64,000 nucleotides of DNA. Source: Gymnopus androsaceus JB14. Its lineage: Eukaryota > Basidiomycota > Agaricomycetes > Agaricales > Omphalotaceae. The translations under genes were made by a program, and so were the position numbers. The stretch spans positions 54,991-118,990 of the forward strand of contig ML769600.1 of NCBI GenBank assembly GCA_009733575.1, written 5' to 3'. Below, one piece after another: positions 1 to 12,259 of this stretch (the first letter of the stretch is position 1; every line of letters starts with the position of its first letter). The notes under the pieces were generated by a model, which made no database searches, had not been told where the DNA came from, and saw only the letters and a program-made list of their open reading frames with translations.

Positions 1-435
1 CAGGTCATACTGCCGGTTATGCGCGCCCAGTGTGCACTCAGCGTCAAGGTAACAACTGTTTTGCTCGTAGAGTTTCGATTTGCACTCGGGAAAAAGTGCG
101 TTTAGTTTGCGTTCGGATAATCACGGTACAGCAAACGATAGCAAAGTAGAGTGAGACCGGGAGACAAAAACGAGCCTTTCAAATCGATGTGGTAACTACT
201 TTCCTGGTCCTTAAGTTGACGTGCGAGTTAAGCTAAACTTCAGCAGAATTACATTGAAGTGAAGGGCTGGAGAAGAGACAATTGAGGTACAAGTTTGCTA
301 CAGTCTATTCGGAACTGAACACAACTGCATTCAGCGGGGATGAGTAACTTTAAGGACTCGCAGAGCTTTTCGATGTCACCTCCCAAGTGTTTCTTTTCGT
401 TGACCATCTGACTCCTTGCGCCATGTTCTTGTTGT
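1..435. other. No gene recognised
   Basis: This stretch upstream of the first direct repeat has only short open frames on both strands. None shows a recognisable domain or plausible codon structure, and I see nothing supportable in it. Confidence 0.4.
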
Positions 436-549
436 TGAGATTCCATCAAAAAATGAGTACAGTATTAATTGCATTCAATGTGCTTGGCAGTGAACAAGTC
501 ATTGGAGCGAGCCCGAGCGAAAGGTTTAATTTGCTATGTATTGGAATAC
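436..549 (+). repeat. Direct repeat, left copy, flanking the TPR-CHAT locus
   Basis: A segment of about 114 bp starting TGAGATTCCATCAAAAAATG and ending TTGGAATAC recurs in the same orientation at 7509-7641. The copies differ by a few point changes and by a 19-nt insertion in the right copy. The TPR-CHAT gene lies wholly between them. Their nature (old element ends, or duplication scars) is unknown. Confidence 0.8.
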
Positions 550-1113
550 GGAGTCCATTGGGTCCAGGGTTAGGCAATGTGAAGTGGTATAAATGCAACC
601 TCACATCAAGCCTTGAGTGAGAACCTATCAATCTGATGAAATGAAGGGAGTGTGAAGAATGGTTCTTTTTGAGGTTCTCTTTGAGGTTCTTTCTATTTAT
701 TTCACTGGCCCTCATGGAGAGCATGTGTCACGTAGGAGGTAATCGGCTACCGTGGAGGTCGGGGGTGAAGCTGTTCATTTTGCATTGCTGCTGTCACTTT
801 TATATACAGTAACATACTTACCATTGTATTGGATCTAGAACATGGAGAGAGTTTATAAAGGTCCAATGTCCAGGATTTGTGTCCCATTTGCCCATATTGC
901 TTTCTGAGCTTTGATAACTTGGGATCATTCTTTTTTTTTTTGTGATTGCGTAAGCGATGTCTCCTGGCAACATTAAGCCCATGGCTATTCAGTATACTGA
1001 GTCATCAGGCAGGAATTTGGAATCCAATATTCTGCTAGATCATTCAGTAATACCAGTGAGTTAAATAACATATCTGATGATATCTCATGCAATGTACTGA
1101 TAGGAGATAGGAG

Positions 1114-4100
1114 ATGGAGAGAGCATCTAGTGAATCTGCCTGGATTGAAGATGAGGGTGCTGAACTTGAATATCAAGCTGAACTAGAGGTAGGTGGTGGT
1201 TTGCTATGTAAATATGTAGCATATCTAATGATTCTATTGTAGAAAATGAGTGATACATCACTCAATGCAGATAATCATGGGGAGCTTGTGAGAGCTTTGA
1301 TCTTGTCAAGTTCGGCATCAGAGGAAGTAGAAGAGGCAGACCCTGAGCTGCATGAACTCATGTCCCATACAGAGAGTACAAAAATGGAAATGAAAGTAAG
1401 TTTCAATTTACAGGATGACCTTGTATGGAAAACTGATTGGATATGAATAGACAGAAGAGTTACACAATGCAGCATTGCAGTTAGCAGAGTTGTTTCAACA
1501 GACAGGAGACATATCCCAAATTGAAACTGCTAAGAAACTATGGGAGCAAGCAGTTGAACTTACACCTGATGATAATGCTGATAAACCTAGCTTGTTGAAT
1601 GGCCTTCACATTGCATATTGGGCACAATTCACACCAGATGGTCATGCTGGCAAACCTAACAGGTTAAATAGCCTTGGCACTGCATATCAGGCACAATTTG
1701 CACATCTATGGGAGCTCAGTGACATAGAGAGTGCTATTGTGGCCTACAAGAAAGCAGTTGAGCTCACACCTCATGGTCATGCAAGCAAACCTTCCCACTT
1801 AAATAACCTTGGAAATGCATATCAGACACGATTTGAGCATCTGGGGGAGCTTGGTGACATAGAGAGTGCCATTGTGGCCTACAAGCAAGCAGTTGAACTC
1901 ACACCAGATGGTCATGCTGGCATACCTTCCCACTTAGATAACCTTGGCACTGCATATCAGACACGATTTGAGCATCTGGGGGAGCTTAGTGACATAGAGA
2001 GTGCCATTGTGGCTAACAAGCAAGCAGTTGAACTTACACCTGATGGTCATGCTGACAAACCTTCCCACTTACATGACCTTGGCACTGCATATCAGGCACG
2101 GTTTAAGCATCTGGGGGAGCTTAGTGACATAGAGAGTGCTATTGTAGCCAAGAAGCAAGCAGTTGAACTCACACCTGATGGTCATGCTGGCAAACCTGCC
2201 AGCTTGAATAACCTTGGCACTGCATATCAGGCACGATTTGAGCATCTGGGAGAGCTTAGTGACATAGAGAGTTCCATTGTGGCCAACAAGCAAGCAGTTG
2301 AACTCACACCTGATGGTCATGCTCGCAAACCTAACAGGTTAAATAGCCTTGGCACTGCATATCAGGCACAATTTGCACATCTATGGGAGCTCAGTGACAT
2401 AGAGAGTGCTATTGTGGCCTACAAGAAAGCAGTTGAGCTCACACCTCATGGTCATGCAAGCAAACCTTCCCACTTAAATAACCTTGGAAATGCATATCAG
2501 ACACGATTTGAGCATCTGGGGGAGCTTGGTGACATAGAGAGTGCCATTGTGGCCTACAAGCAAGCAGTTGAACTCACACCAGATGGTCATGCTGGCATAC
2601 CTTCCCACTTAGATAACCTTGGCACTGCATATCAGACACGATTTGAGCATCTGGGGGAGCTTAGTGACATAGAGAGTGCCATTGTGGCTAACAAGCAAGC
2701 AGTTGAACTTACACCTGATGGTCATGCTGACAAACCTTCCCACTTACATGACCTTGGCACTGCATATCAGGCACGGTTTAAGCATCTGGGGGAGCTTAGT
2801 GACATAGAGAGTGCTATTGTAGCCAAGAAGCAAGCAGTTGAACTCACACCTGATGGTCATGCTGGCAAACCTGCCAGCTTGAATAACCTTGGCACTGCAT
2901 ATCAGGCACGATTTGAGCATCTGGGAGAGCTTAGTGACATAGAGAGTTCCATTGTGGCCAACAAGCAAGCAGTTGAACTCACACCTGATGGTCATGCTCG
3001 CAAACCTAACAGGTTAAATAGCCTTGGCACTGCATATCAGTTACGATTTGAGCATCTGGGGGAGCTTAGTGACATAGAGAGTGCTATTGTAGCCAAGAAG
3101 CAAGCAGTTGAACTCACACCTGATGGTCATGCTGGCAAATCTGCCAGCTTGAATAACCTTGGCAATGCATATCAGGCACGATTTGAGCATCTGGGGGTGC
3201 TTAGTGACATAGAGAGTGCCATTATAGCCAACAAGCAAGCAGTTGAACTCACACCAGATGGTCATGCTGGCAAACCTTCTCACTTAGATAACCTTGGCAC
3301 TGCATATCAGGCACGATTTGAGCATCTGGGGGAGCTTAATGACATAGAGAGTTCCATTGTGGCCAACAAGCAAGCAGTTGAACTCACACCTGATGGTCAT
3401 GCTCGCAAACCTAACAGGTTAAATAACCTTGGTACTGCATATCAGTTACGATTTGAGCATCTGGGGGAGCTTAGTGACATAGAGAGTGCTATTGTGGCCA
3501 AGAAGCAAGCAGTTGAGCTCACACCTGATGGTCATGCTGGCAAACCTGCCAGCTTCAATAACCTTGGCAATGCATATCAGGCACGATTTAAGCATTTGGG
3601 GGAGCTTAGTGACATAGAGAGTGCCATTGTGGCCAAGAAGCAAGCAGTTGAACTCACACCTGATGGTCATGCTGGCAAACCTTTCCACTTAGATAACCTT
3701 GGCACTGCATATCAGGCACGATTTGAGTATCTGGGAAGCTTAGTGACATAGAGAGTGCTATTGTAGCCAAGAAGCAAGCAGTTGAGCTCACACCTGATGG
3801 TCATGCTGGCAAACCTGCCAGCTTGAATAACCTTGGCAATGCATATCAGGCACGATTTGAGCATCTGGGAGAGCTTAGTGACATAGAGAGTTCTATTGTA
3901 GCCAACAAGCAAGCAGTTGAACTCACACCTAATGGTCATGCTCACAAACCTAACAGGTTAAATAGCCTTGGAAATGCATATCAGGCACGATTTGAGCATC
4001 TGGGAGAGCTTAGTGACATAGAGAGTGCCATTGTGGCCAAGAAGCAAGCAGTTGAGCTCATACCTGATGGTCATGCTGGCAAGCCTGCCAGTTTGAATAG

Positions 4101-7100
4101 CCTTGGAAATGCATATCAGGCACGATTTGAGCATCTGGGGGAGCTTAGTAACATAGAAAGTGCTATTGTAGCCAAGAAGCAAGCAGTTGAGCTCACACCA
4201 GATGGTCATGCTGGCAAGCCTGCCAGCTTGAATAACCTTGGAAATGCATATCAGGCACGATTTGAGCATCTGGGGGAGCTTAGTGACATAGAGAGCTCCA
4301 TTGTGGCCAACAAGCAAGCAGTTGAACTCACACCTGATGGTCATACTCGCAAACCTAACAGGTTAAATAGCCTTGGTACTGCATATCAACTACGATTTGA
4401 GCATCTGGGTGAGCTTAGTGACATAGAGAGTGCTATTGTGGCCTACAAGCAAGCAGTTGAGCTCATACCAGATGGTCATGCTGGCAAACCTGCCAGCTTG
4501 AATAACCTTGGCAATGCATATCAGGCACGATTTGAGCATCTGGGAGAGCTTAGCAACATAGAGAGTTCCATTGTGGCCAAGAAGCAAGCAGTTGAGCTCA
4601 CACCTGATGGTCATGCTCGCAAACCTAACAGGTTAAATAGCCTTGGTACTGCATATCAGTTACGATTTGAGCATCTGGGAGAGCTTAGTGACATAGAGAG
4701 TGCTATTGTGGCCAAGAAGCAATCAGTTGAGCTCACACCTGATGGTCATGCTCGCAAACCTAACAGATTAAATAGCCTTGGTACTGCATATCAGTTACGA
4801 TTTGAGCATCTGGGGGAGCTTAGTGACATAGAGAGTGCTATTGTGGCCAAGAAGCAATCAGTTGAGCTCACACCTGATGGTCATGCTGGCAAATCTGTCA
4901 GCTTGAATAACCTTGGCAATGCATATCAGGCACGATTTAAGCATTTGGGGGAGCTTAGTGACATAGAATGTGCTATTGTGGTCAACAAGCAAGCAGTTGA
5001 ACTCACACCTGATGGTCATCCTGGCAAACCTGCCAGCTTGAATAACCTTGGAAATGCATATCAGGCACGATTTGAGCATCTGGGGGAGCTTAGTGACATA
5101 GAGAGTGCTATTGTGGCCAACAAGCAAGCAGTTAAACTCACACCAGATGGTCATGCTGGAAAACCCAACAGGTTAAATAATCTTGGCACTGCATATCAGT
5201 TACGATTTGAGCATCTGGAGGAGCTTAGTGACATAGAGAGTGCCATTGTGGCCAAGAAGCAAGCAGTTGAACTTACACCGAATAGTCATGCTAGCAAACC
5301 TTCCCACTTACATAACCTTGGCAATGCTTATCAATTACGATTCACTCAATTTCATGATACAAATGACTTAGATTCTGCTTTATATGCTTTTCAAGGTGCT
5401 AGTCTGCACTCATCTGGTAAACCTTCTGTTAAACTACAGGCTGCAATAAAGTGGTCTAGGCTATGTTCTACTCCCGATTCGGCTGTTCAAGCATATACAA
5501 GATTCTTTGAGCTAATCCCCCAAGTTGTCTGGCTTGGGAAAACAGTCAGCCATCGCTATGAGGAGCTACCTCAGATAGGAAGGGTCATTGGTGCAGCCAC
5601 AGCTGCTGCTATTTCTGCTGGAAATCTTCCACTGGCAATTGAGTGGCTGGATGAAGGTCGCAGTATTGTCTGGGGCCAGATACTTCAACTGCGTTCACCA
5701 TTGGATGATCTCCATCATCAGCATCCTAAAATTGCAAAAGACTTGGAGATAGTTGCTCATGCCTTGGAAAATGCAGGGACATCCAACAGAGATAGCTCTG
5801 AAAACATAGCCCCAGGAGTTAAACAAGAAACTGCTGAAGAGGAAGCACAGAAACACCGCAGCCTTGCAGCTCAATATGAAGATCTTATCAACCAGGTTAG
5901 GGCTTTAGATGGCTTTTCAAGCTTCATGAGGCCCAAAAAATATTCTGAGCTTGCTTTAGCTGCTAAACATGGACCTGTCATCAATGTTAATGTAGACAAA
6001 AGTCGGTGTGATGCATTGGTGCTATGCTCTTCTCAGGGTATCATCCATGTTCCTCTCCCTAAATTTTCATTGGAACTAGCAAAAAAGTTGCATATCAACT
6101 TGATCTCATCACTACATGCTAATGGTGTTCGCATTGTTAGAAATGGTGAACGAGCTACACACATTGGATCAGGAGACAAGTATGACCATTTTGGATTGAT
6201 TTTGCATGTTTTATGGTCAAATGTTGTGCAGCCTATTCTATCAAAGATTGAGAATGTGGTAAGATTTTGTATTTTAAGTTTTGACATGTTCTGATAATGT
6301 TCCATCATAGCTATATGACTACAGCCAGGATAAAATGTGTCATGTTACCTGGTGTGCAACAGGACCACTCAACCTTCTCCCGCTTCATGCAGCAGGCATA
6401 TATGGTGGCCCAACAGAGAGCAACATCAATATTTCTGATTTTGTGGTATCCTCATATACCACCACCTTGAGAGCCTTGACAGAATCTATTCCCAAACTCA
6501 AACATCAGGTCAATACTCCCACTGTTCTTATTGTCTCACAACCTGATACACCTGGACTTTCACCCCTACCCGGGACTGTTGAAGAGGCAAAAGCCATTCA
6601 AAAGTATACCTTGAGCAAGGATACTTGCCACCTTAATCATGATGCAGCAACAGCAGATACTGTAATGCATGAGCTAAGCAAGTATGATTTCATCCATTTT
6701 GCTTGCCATGGAATTCAGGACATCCAGGATCCTCTTCACAGTGCATTTGCTCTGTATGATCAGAGACTTAGACTCAAAGCACTAATGAGCTTGTCCTTAG
6801 ATAATGTGCAGTTTGCATTTCTTTCTGCATGCCAGACAGCCACAGGGGATGAAAATCTCCCTGAAGAAGCTGTCCATCTTGCAGCTGGTATGCTTACAGT
6901 AGGTTATCCAAGTGTTATTGCTACATTATGGTCTATTGGGGACAAGGAAGCTCCTCTCATTGCTGATAAAGTCTATTCAAATCTTCTGGGACATCATGGC
7001 AATTCTAGTGAAAAGAGATTAACAATGACTCCAGCATATGCACTCCATGAAGCAACCAAGAATCTACAAAAGGAAGTGGGTGAGACCAACTTTGTGAAAT

Positions 7101-7129
7101 GGGTACCATTCATCCATCTTGGGGTTTAG
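1114..7129 (+). CDS. TPR-CHAT domain protein (caspase-like), frameshifted in the repeat array
   Basis: Model exons are 1114-1188, 1243-1395, 1451-6258 and 6311-7129, joined by GT-AG introns of 52-55 nt. An acidic N-terminus leads into about 28 TPR-like 45-residue repeats (consensus around LGNAYQARFEHLGELSDIES), a linker, and a C-terminal CHAT domain. The CHAT domain (caspase/separase-like cysteine protease fold) keeps its likely dyad: His in HFACHG (codon 6707-6709) and Cys in LSACQTA (codon 6830-6832). The end, WVPFIHLG, is typical of the family. One base is missing at about 3737 relative to all other repeats. With that base counted, the exons sum to exactly 1,952 codons; without it translation stops at 3751. 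It is therefore either a recent pseudogene or allele, or a sequence error. TPRs normally bind protein partners. A cell-death or non-self role is inferred from the family, and the substrate is unknown. Confidence 0.85.
1640..5370 (+). repeat. Tandem array of about 28 x 135-bp TPR-coding units
   Basis: The LGxAYQ-coding motif recurs every 135 nt from about 1673 to 5317, giving 28 occurrences. Units are nearly identical at the DNA level and differ mainly at a few positions (for example A/N, Y/K/N and S/N codons). This indicates recent homogenisation by unequal crossing-over or gene conversion. Confidence 0.95.
1650..2999 (+). repeat. Tandem duplication of a 675-bp (five-unit) block
   Basis: The block 1650-2324 is repeated immediately as 2325-2999. 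I compared the two by eye and saw no differences, including in rare variants such as the AQFAHLWEL and HASKP units. The length is exactly five 135-bp units, so the reading frame is preserved. This is a very recent expansion. Confidence 0.9.
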
Positions 7130-7508
7130 TGCTCGGTTTGAAAAGGTAATGTGCTCTTCAATAGTCTCCTGCTCTGTTTGAAATTTTTTTTTTTTTCTAT
7201 GCTTTTTTAATCACCTTGTGATGTTCTTTGCTATAAGTAATCTTTCCACTTCTTATTCTTGGATTTGACTCCTTAATCCCAAAGCTTGACATGCCACTTT
7301 TGATAAGTAAATAGTGCTTTTTACTCTTAACTATGTCTTCATTCTGCTTCATATACTTACCATATGATAAAATGATCCAAATGGCAAATACCTTGAAAAG
7401 GTTCCATTCCATATGCAGCAATGTCAACTAGAAGCACCACTTCATTGATACTGGATACATAGGAGTGTGGTGACTTGACAGTGTGTATTGCCCACTTCAA
7501 AGAATTGC

Positions 7509-7641
7509 TGAGATTCCATCAAAAAATGAGTACAATATTAATTGCATTCAACGTGCTTGGCAGTGAACAAGTCATTGGAGCGAGCCTGAGCGAAAGGCAA
7601 GCGAAAGGTATGAGAGTTTAATTTGTTATGTATTGGAATAC
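7509..7641 (+). repeat. Direct repeat, right copy, flanking the TPR-CHAT locus
   Basis: This is the counterpart of 436-549, in the same orientation and about 7.1 kb downstream. It carries an extra 19 nt after GAGCGAAAGG. It lies 380 bp past the CHAT stop codon and about 200 bp before the next gene. Confidence 0.8.
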
Positions 7642-7845
7642 AGCTCTCCTAGTTGACCCGAGTGAGATGGAGTTGATACGCACTTGAAGGTTAGAATCGA
7701 GAAACGCGCACGTGACGTAGATGGGCGATAAAAGTCGCTTTGACCGGGCAATATTTCTTTCTTTTCATCTTGTCTTTCTACTCTCACATTCCTCGCCTTT
7801 TTCTAGCGACAGTCTAACCTCGCTTTTAGCGATATACTTTCCAGC

Positions 7846-8931
7846 ATGTACTCCTACTCTTCTTCTTCCGTCCTTTTGCGGATGCTCTGCCTTCTGAGCA
7901 TTACTCGTTTCGTCGCCGGTTATCGTCCTTACTACCGTCCACACGACACTTCTATGGATCTCGCCAAGTCACATCGCTCTCCACGATTCTATTTTATCAC
8001 AAACGAGGGGGACCTTCCTACCGTTCCTAGCCCTGCGGCTCCTCTAGCAGTTGCACGAGGTCCTGTCGAAGAGCCCGCTTCTTCTCCAGCGAATACAAGT
8101 GGCTCTCCAATCTCGTCGCCACGCCAGATTCCTCCTGAAGAAACCGCTTCTTCCCCTGCGAATTCAAGCGCGCCAGCTTTCGCCAATATCTCCTTACCAC
8201 GCCAAGATTCCTCTCAGACTCTTCTCTTGCAAACACAAGTGTACCAGCTTTTCCAATCTCGCCACCACGCCAGACTCTTCCTCGCAGCCTTGAAAGACTC
8301 GCCCGTCTCACACGGCGTTTCGACTCCACCACAAGTTCGAAATATACCTCTGCGATTCCAACGAGATACTGCAGCTGCCACACGTTCCATGTCGTCGATC
8401 ACTACTCGTCAGATTCACAACGCTGACTACGGCGCTTCGTCCTCGAACGCGCCATCATCATCTTCTTCAAACTCTAGTTCTGACGAGCACGCATCTGCGC
8501 CTGCCAAGGAAGACCAGGATCAGGCGTCTCCACCTACTAGTACCAAGCAAGAGCAGGATCAGAAGCAAGCTAGTTCGAGCTCTGCTGCTGATAGCACTCA
8601 CGGTACCGACAAGCGAGAACAAACGGAAATGTCCGATGTACCATGGAATGGTCGTCGTCTTCCTCGAGCTGTCGCAACGCGCCGCATGCTAACCTCTGAT
8701 GTTATCTCTAACCAATCCGAAAAGTCCATCAATGACGACAGCTCCACCCATACCGAAAAGGACTCGTCCACGAACACCTACTCTTCGTCTAAGGATGGTT
8801 CAAATGGGAAGGACAGTGGTTCGGACGAGACGGACGATGAACTAGTCCACGACGACGAGGACGGGGATTCCAACCCTGACGCTGCGCCAAAGCGCGTAGA
8901 ACGAACAATCGCTTTTCGCTTCCGTCGATGA
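7846..8931 (+). CDS. Secreted Ser-rich, acidic hypothetical protein
   Basis: This is an uninterrupted 361-codon frame. Residues 1-25 form a likely signal peptide: a short Ser/Tyr lead, the hydrophobic stretch VLLRMLCLLSI, then a candidate cleavage near VAG-YR. The rest is low complexity: Pro/Ala/Ser-rich with several SSPANSS-like segments, then Ser-rich, and finally an Asp/Glu-rich tract (around DETDDELVHDDEDGD) before a basic C-terminus. I recognise no domain. It could be a cell-wall or extracellular protein. The overlapping antisense frames at 7989-8402 are shadows. The start is the first ATG after a pyrimidine-rich leader, and no intron is needed. Confidence 0.6.
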   Translation: MYSYSSSSVLLRMLCLLSITRFVAGYRPYYRPHDTSMDLAKSHRSPRFYFITNEGDLPTVPSPAAPLAVARGPVEEPASSPANTSGSPISSPRQIPPEETASSPANSSAPAFANISLPRQDSSQTLLLQTQVYQLFQSRHHARLFLAALKDSPVSHGVSTPPQVRNIPLRFQRDTAAATRSMSSITTRQIHNADYGASSSNAPSSSSSNSSSDEHASAPAKEDQDQASPPTSTKQEQDQKQASSSSAADSTHGTDKREQTEMSDVPWNGRRLPRAVATRRMLTSDVISNQSEKSINDDSSTHTEKDSSTNTYSSSKDGSNGKDSGSDETDDELVHDDEDGDSNPDAAPKRVERTIAFRFRR

Positions 8932-9666
8932 AGGATCCGGTCCTGGGCTGTAGATTGCGATGGTTCGAAGCGATTACGATTATGGATCGAAGTGGGAATA
9001 AGTAGGTTGGGAACGTTGGTGTGGTTGAACAAGGAGAATTGCAGATTTGCCAATGTGTACTTTTTTTCGTTTGTATCATGGGAGCACACTACGATTCGTT
9101 CTATGTAGTTGTACGATAGCCTCATATACCTTATCCATCATACTCTGTTGTACGATAGCTCTTGGCACAGTCGAATCGAGGATAGGACAGGATATAAATT
9201 ATACTGGCCAAGGTCCGTTTCCGAACAACCAGTTTACCGTACCACCGTCTAACGTACATTCTACGCTACGAGATAGATACGGAACACACCCACCCTACTA
9301 CAGGAGGGCAATATACAGCATCTACAGCATCTGAGTCTTGGTTACACGTACTCTTCCCTGTCTCAGCTTATCGAAATTTCAAGCCGAATAGTGCGTACGT
9401 TTGAATTGTGAATTTTGTCCTTGCTCTGGAATTTTTATTATTCCTACTCTATAGTCAGTCTTATATTCAAATTATTGAAAAGCCTGTCAAGTAACGTTGC
9501 CGCCATTAGATCTGCACAATCTAGTCTCGTATAAGACGCTCGATATCATGGGAACTCCCCGAATCACTGTTATGCATATATTACACAGTAGCTATTGTTA
9601 CAAAGAAAGTAATAAAATAAAATAAAATAATTGACCACGCATCCCTTTGATCAACTGCCAAACGAA

Positions 9667-11276
9667 CTACGATTCAAGGCCAGAATACGAAGGCGGAGGT
9701 ATCCCCGCCAACCGAGCATTTTCCGCCAAGAGCAAATCTATCCGTCTCTGCATTGTTTCGATATCGACATCTCCACCGCGCGAAAAGGCTGTAAGAGTCG
9801 GTACTAGGGAATCTGGATCTGGGTCCACATCCGTATTCTCTGGACCTGGTTCTTCAGGCCCACTCAGGGGAGACGTTAGATCCCCTTTCTTCGAGCTCGG
9901 TGAAAGCATCGTTTCCGAACCAGATCCAGGGCCAGTAACCACCGATACTATAGGGAATGGTACTGGGGTCGTATTAGACATATTCTGAGCAGATCCTGGT
10001 CCTTCGCTTTCCGCATCCATGAGGCGAAATCGTGAGTTTCTGGAGGAGCGGATTTTGCAGATGTATAGTATGGCGAGCAATGAGAGGATGAAGACTAGGC
10101 CACCAATGATACCACCGACTATAGCTCCAATTCGAATATGGCGGGTAGTAGTAGCGCCGATGATAGGAGTGCCAGAGGTGGTAGATGTAAGATGGCGAGC
10201 TTCTGCGGTATATGGAGCTGATTAGCTGGGCTTGACGAAAAGAGATCAAAAAACACTTACGTAGCAGAACTAATAACAGGTTTGTTGAAGGAGGAAGTTA
10301 GGAAAGGGCTTTTGAGATTGAGTATCGACGTACTTGGTTACACTTGAGGGGCTTGACGGTGAGGTTGTTGAAGAGCTGGAGATAGGGAGTGAGGTTGTTC
10401 CGGAGTTGTGGATTGCCGCTGCCACAGATATACTGGCACTGCCAGTAGGTGTAGCAGTGATGGTAGTCTGAGAATCACTGGCTGAAGCCACTAGGGTCTG
10501 AGCAATACTTCTGGACGTAGTTTGCTGTGTGCTGACTTTATTAGCAGATGAAGTCGTGGTAGATGAAGCCTGTGTTGAAACATCATCCGCACTTGAAGTT
10601 GAGCTAGCTGTACCGCCACCAGAGCATCCTTCCGTAGCTACATGGGAACGAGAAATCGACGAGTAAATCCTGTGCAACGATGTGGATGATTTAATTAAGC
10701 TTACAAGAAGCGAACTGTTTCGTAGCGGTGTTTCCTTGGCTGTCTTGTATAACGAATGTGAACTGATCCCCTAGAAATGAGAGCGCAATTTAGACGTTGT
10801 AGCCCCTCTGCCGCAAATTATAAATGCGCTACCTGCCAATACCTGAGTAAAATCAGGAGTGAAGGTGTGTGATTGCGTGTTTCCTAGTCCTAGTTCATTA
10901 CTTGGAAGCCCTGTAGTTCTGTGAACACCCCCGCAATGAGTGATTATTCTATGGTCAAGGGCGGGAATCCGAAAGCTCACTCCTACACCGGAGGATAGGT
11001 TAGCTTTGATGAAGCATTTAAATCATTTAGTAACAGACGAACCTGAGTAAGTTGAAAGGGCTCGACTCCGCCTTGCCATTCCAGGAGGATAGACTGGCAT
11101 GTAATGGTAGTTTGCCTAGCAGGGAACAATCCAAGTAAGCTGAAATGCAGACTCAAATGGATATATAAGTAGATGACGCACGTATTGAGAAAAGCAAGGC
11201 TCTGTCCTCGCACGCATGGCTGGATACAAAAAAGAAATACTAATAGGCATGAAAATAAAAGTAGAAAAAACCCCAT
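9667..11276 (-). CDS. Single-pass membrane protein with Ser/Thr-rich ectodomain
   Basis: This is a multi-exon minus-strand gene ending at 9667. The apparent first exon codes a signal peptide (MGFFLLLFSCLLVFLFCI). Next comes a segment containing TTITCQSILLEWQGGVEPF, which resembles the Cys/Trp-Gly-Gly ectodomain start common in basidiomycete surface proteins. A long Ser/Thr-rich stalk follows (exon near 10270-10677), then a transmembrane helix (IGAIVGGIIGGLVFILSLLA, about 10080-10150) and a cytoplasmic tail ending PPPSYSGLES. The family layout suggests a plasma-membrane or wall-sensor-like protein, but the ligand is unknown. Exact middle exons are uncertain, and an additional upstream exon around 11480-11620 (antisense frame containing SYIAGPILVTW) may belong to it. 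Confidence 0.6.
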
Positions 11277-11639
11277 CCTATCTTGCGCTGCGGTAAGGAT
11301 TTCGAGAAGAAGAAGAAAATTTTGGGAAAGGCATTCAACGCCAAAGGAAAGAAATGGACATTAATGTCTTGGAGTCGTACTTATGGGATGGTCACAATCA
11401 AGTCCATCAACACTGCACAACGATGATCATTTTCTCAATAGCATTGAGCAACCGCAGAATATTAATATCACAATTGTCTTACGGTGGAAGAATGATCCAC
11501 TATCATACAGATCTTGAATACTGGAGACGTTTCCAGCCATGTCGAAGGTAACCCAAGTGACGAGAATCGGGCCGGCGATGTACGACCACAGCCCAGCTCC
11601 TTGGAAATTATCAAGAGCCACAGATATCAGTGCCAGTGA

Positions 11640-12259
11640 ACGTCAATTGTGTTAGGCGAAGCGCGACACAGCGGTCAACGGTCAACAGCTACAAGGTCCT
11701 TCCGAAGCAGAGAGGGTTTTTGTTCATGGACTTGTTTTCTGCAGAACCAAAGTAGATGGGTATGGGTAAGGCCCTTCCGAAATTAAGCGGTGTTTGCTGT
11801 ACTTACGTTGAGCAAAAAACAAAAAACAATGTCGACCGGAGTACAAGAAGGGACCAATTGAGCGCCGGCGCTTCATTGTTTGGTTCCCGCTGAGTGACAA
11901 ACAAAGGCGCGTACTAGTGGTAGGAGCTAGTACAGTACTCAACTTACACGACCAAGAACCAAGAGCCGTACTTCCAGCCTCAATTCTTTCCCAATTCCTC
12001 CAACTTATACATGAAGAATCGGAGAATTTGGAGAATTTTGGTTACGTACGCTTGGACAATAAGATGTCCAAATGGGGAAATATGGAAATCTGGTCATTGT
12101 TCTTTGAGCGGCATGAGCCCAAAGAACAATGACTTGGACCACAATGGCAAAAGGCATGGAGACCTCAAAAGATAGTACAAGGGGAACTTTCTCCCTCTCA
12201 TTCCTCACGACCTTCCACGTTAAACGCTACCTTTTCGACGTCGCCGGTCGACTTCTGGC
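11640..12259. other. Intergenic region upstream of PRM1
   Basis: No convincing gene. It contains a perfect 14-bp-arm palindrome, described separately, and serves as the PRM1 upstream region. Confidence 0.5.
12092..12132. promoter_or_regulatory. Inverted pair of HMG-box-like sites upstream of PRM1
   Basis: Perfect arms GTCATTGTTCTTTG and CAAAGAACAATGAC are separated by about 13 nt. Each arm contains AACAATG, which fits the WWCAAWG core bound by HMG-box factors, in opposite orientations. It lies about 130 bp before the PRM1 ATG. Basidiomycete pheromone-responsive genes are controlled by an HMG factor, so regulation is plausible but inferred. A simple hairpin is the alternative. Confidence 0.35.

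Noticed and set aside
2069..5154. Minus-strand repeated frames across the CHAT gene array
   Set aside because: Antisense shadows of the 135-bp repeats.
1640..5370. CRISPR array
   Set aside because: The units are 135 bp, contiguous and coding, without spacers, and the genome is eukaryotic.
8027..8402. Antisense ORFs opposite the Ser-rich secreted protein
   Set aside because: Shadow frames of a compositionally biased coding region.
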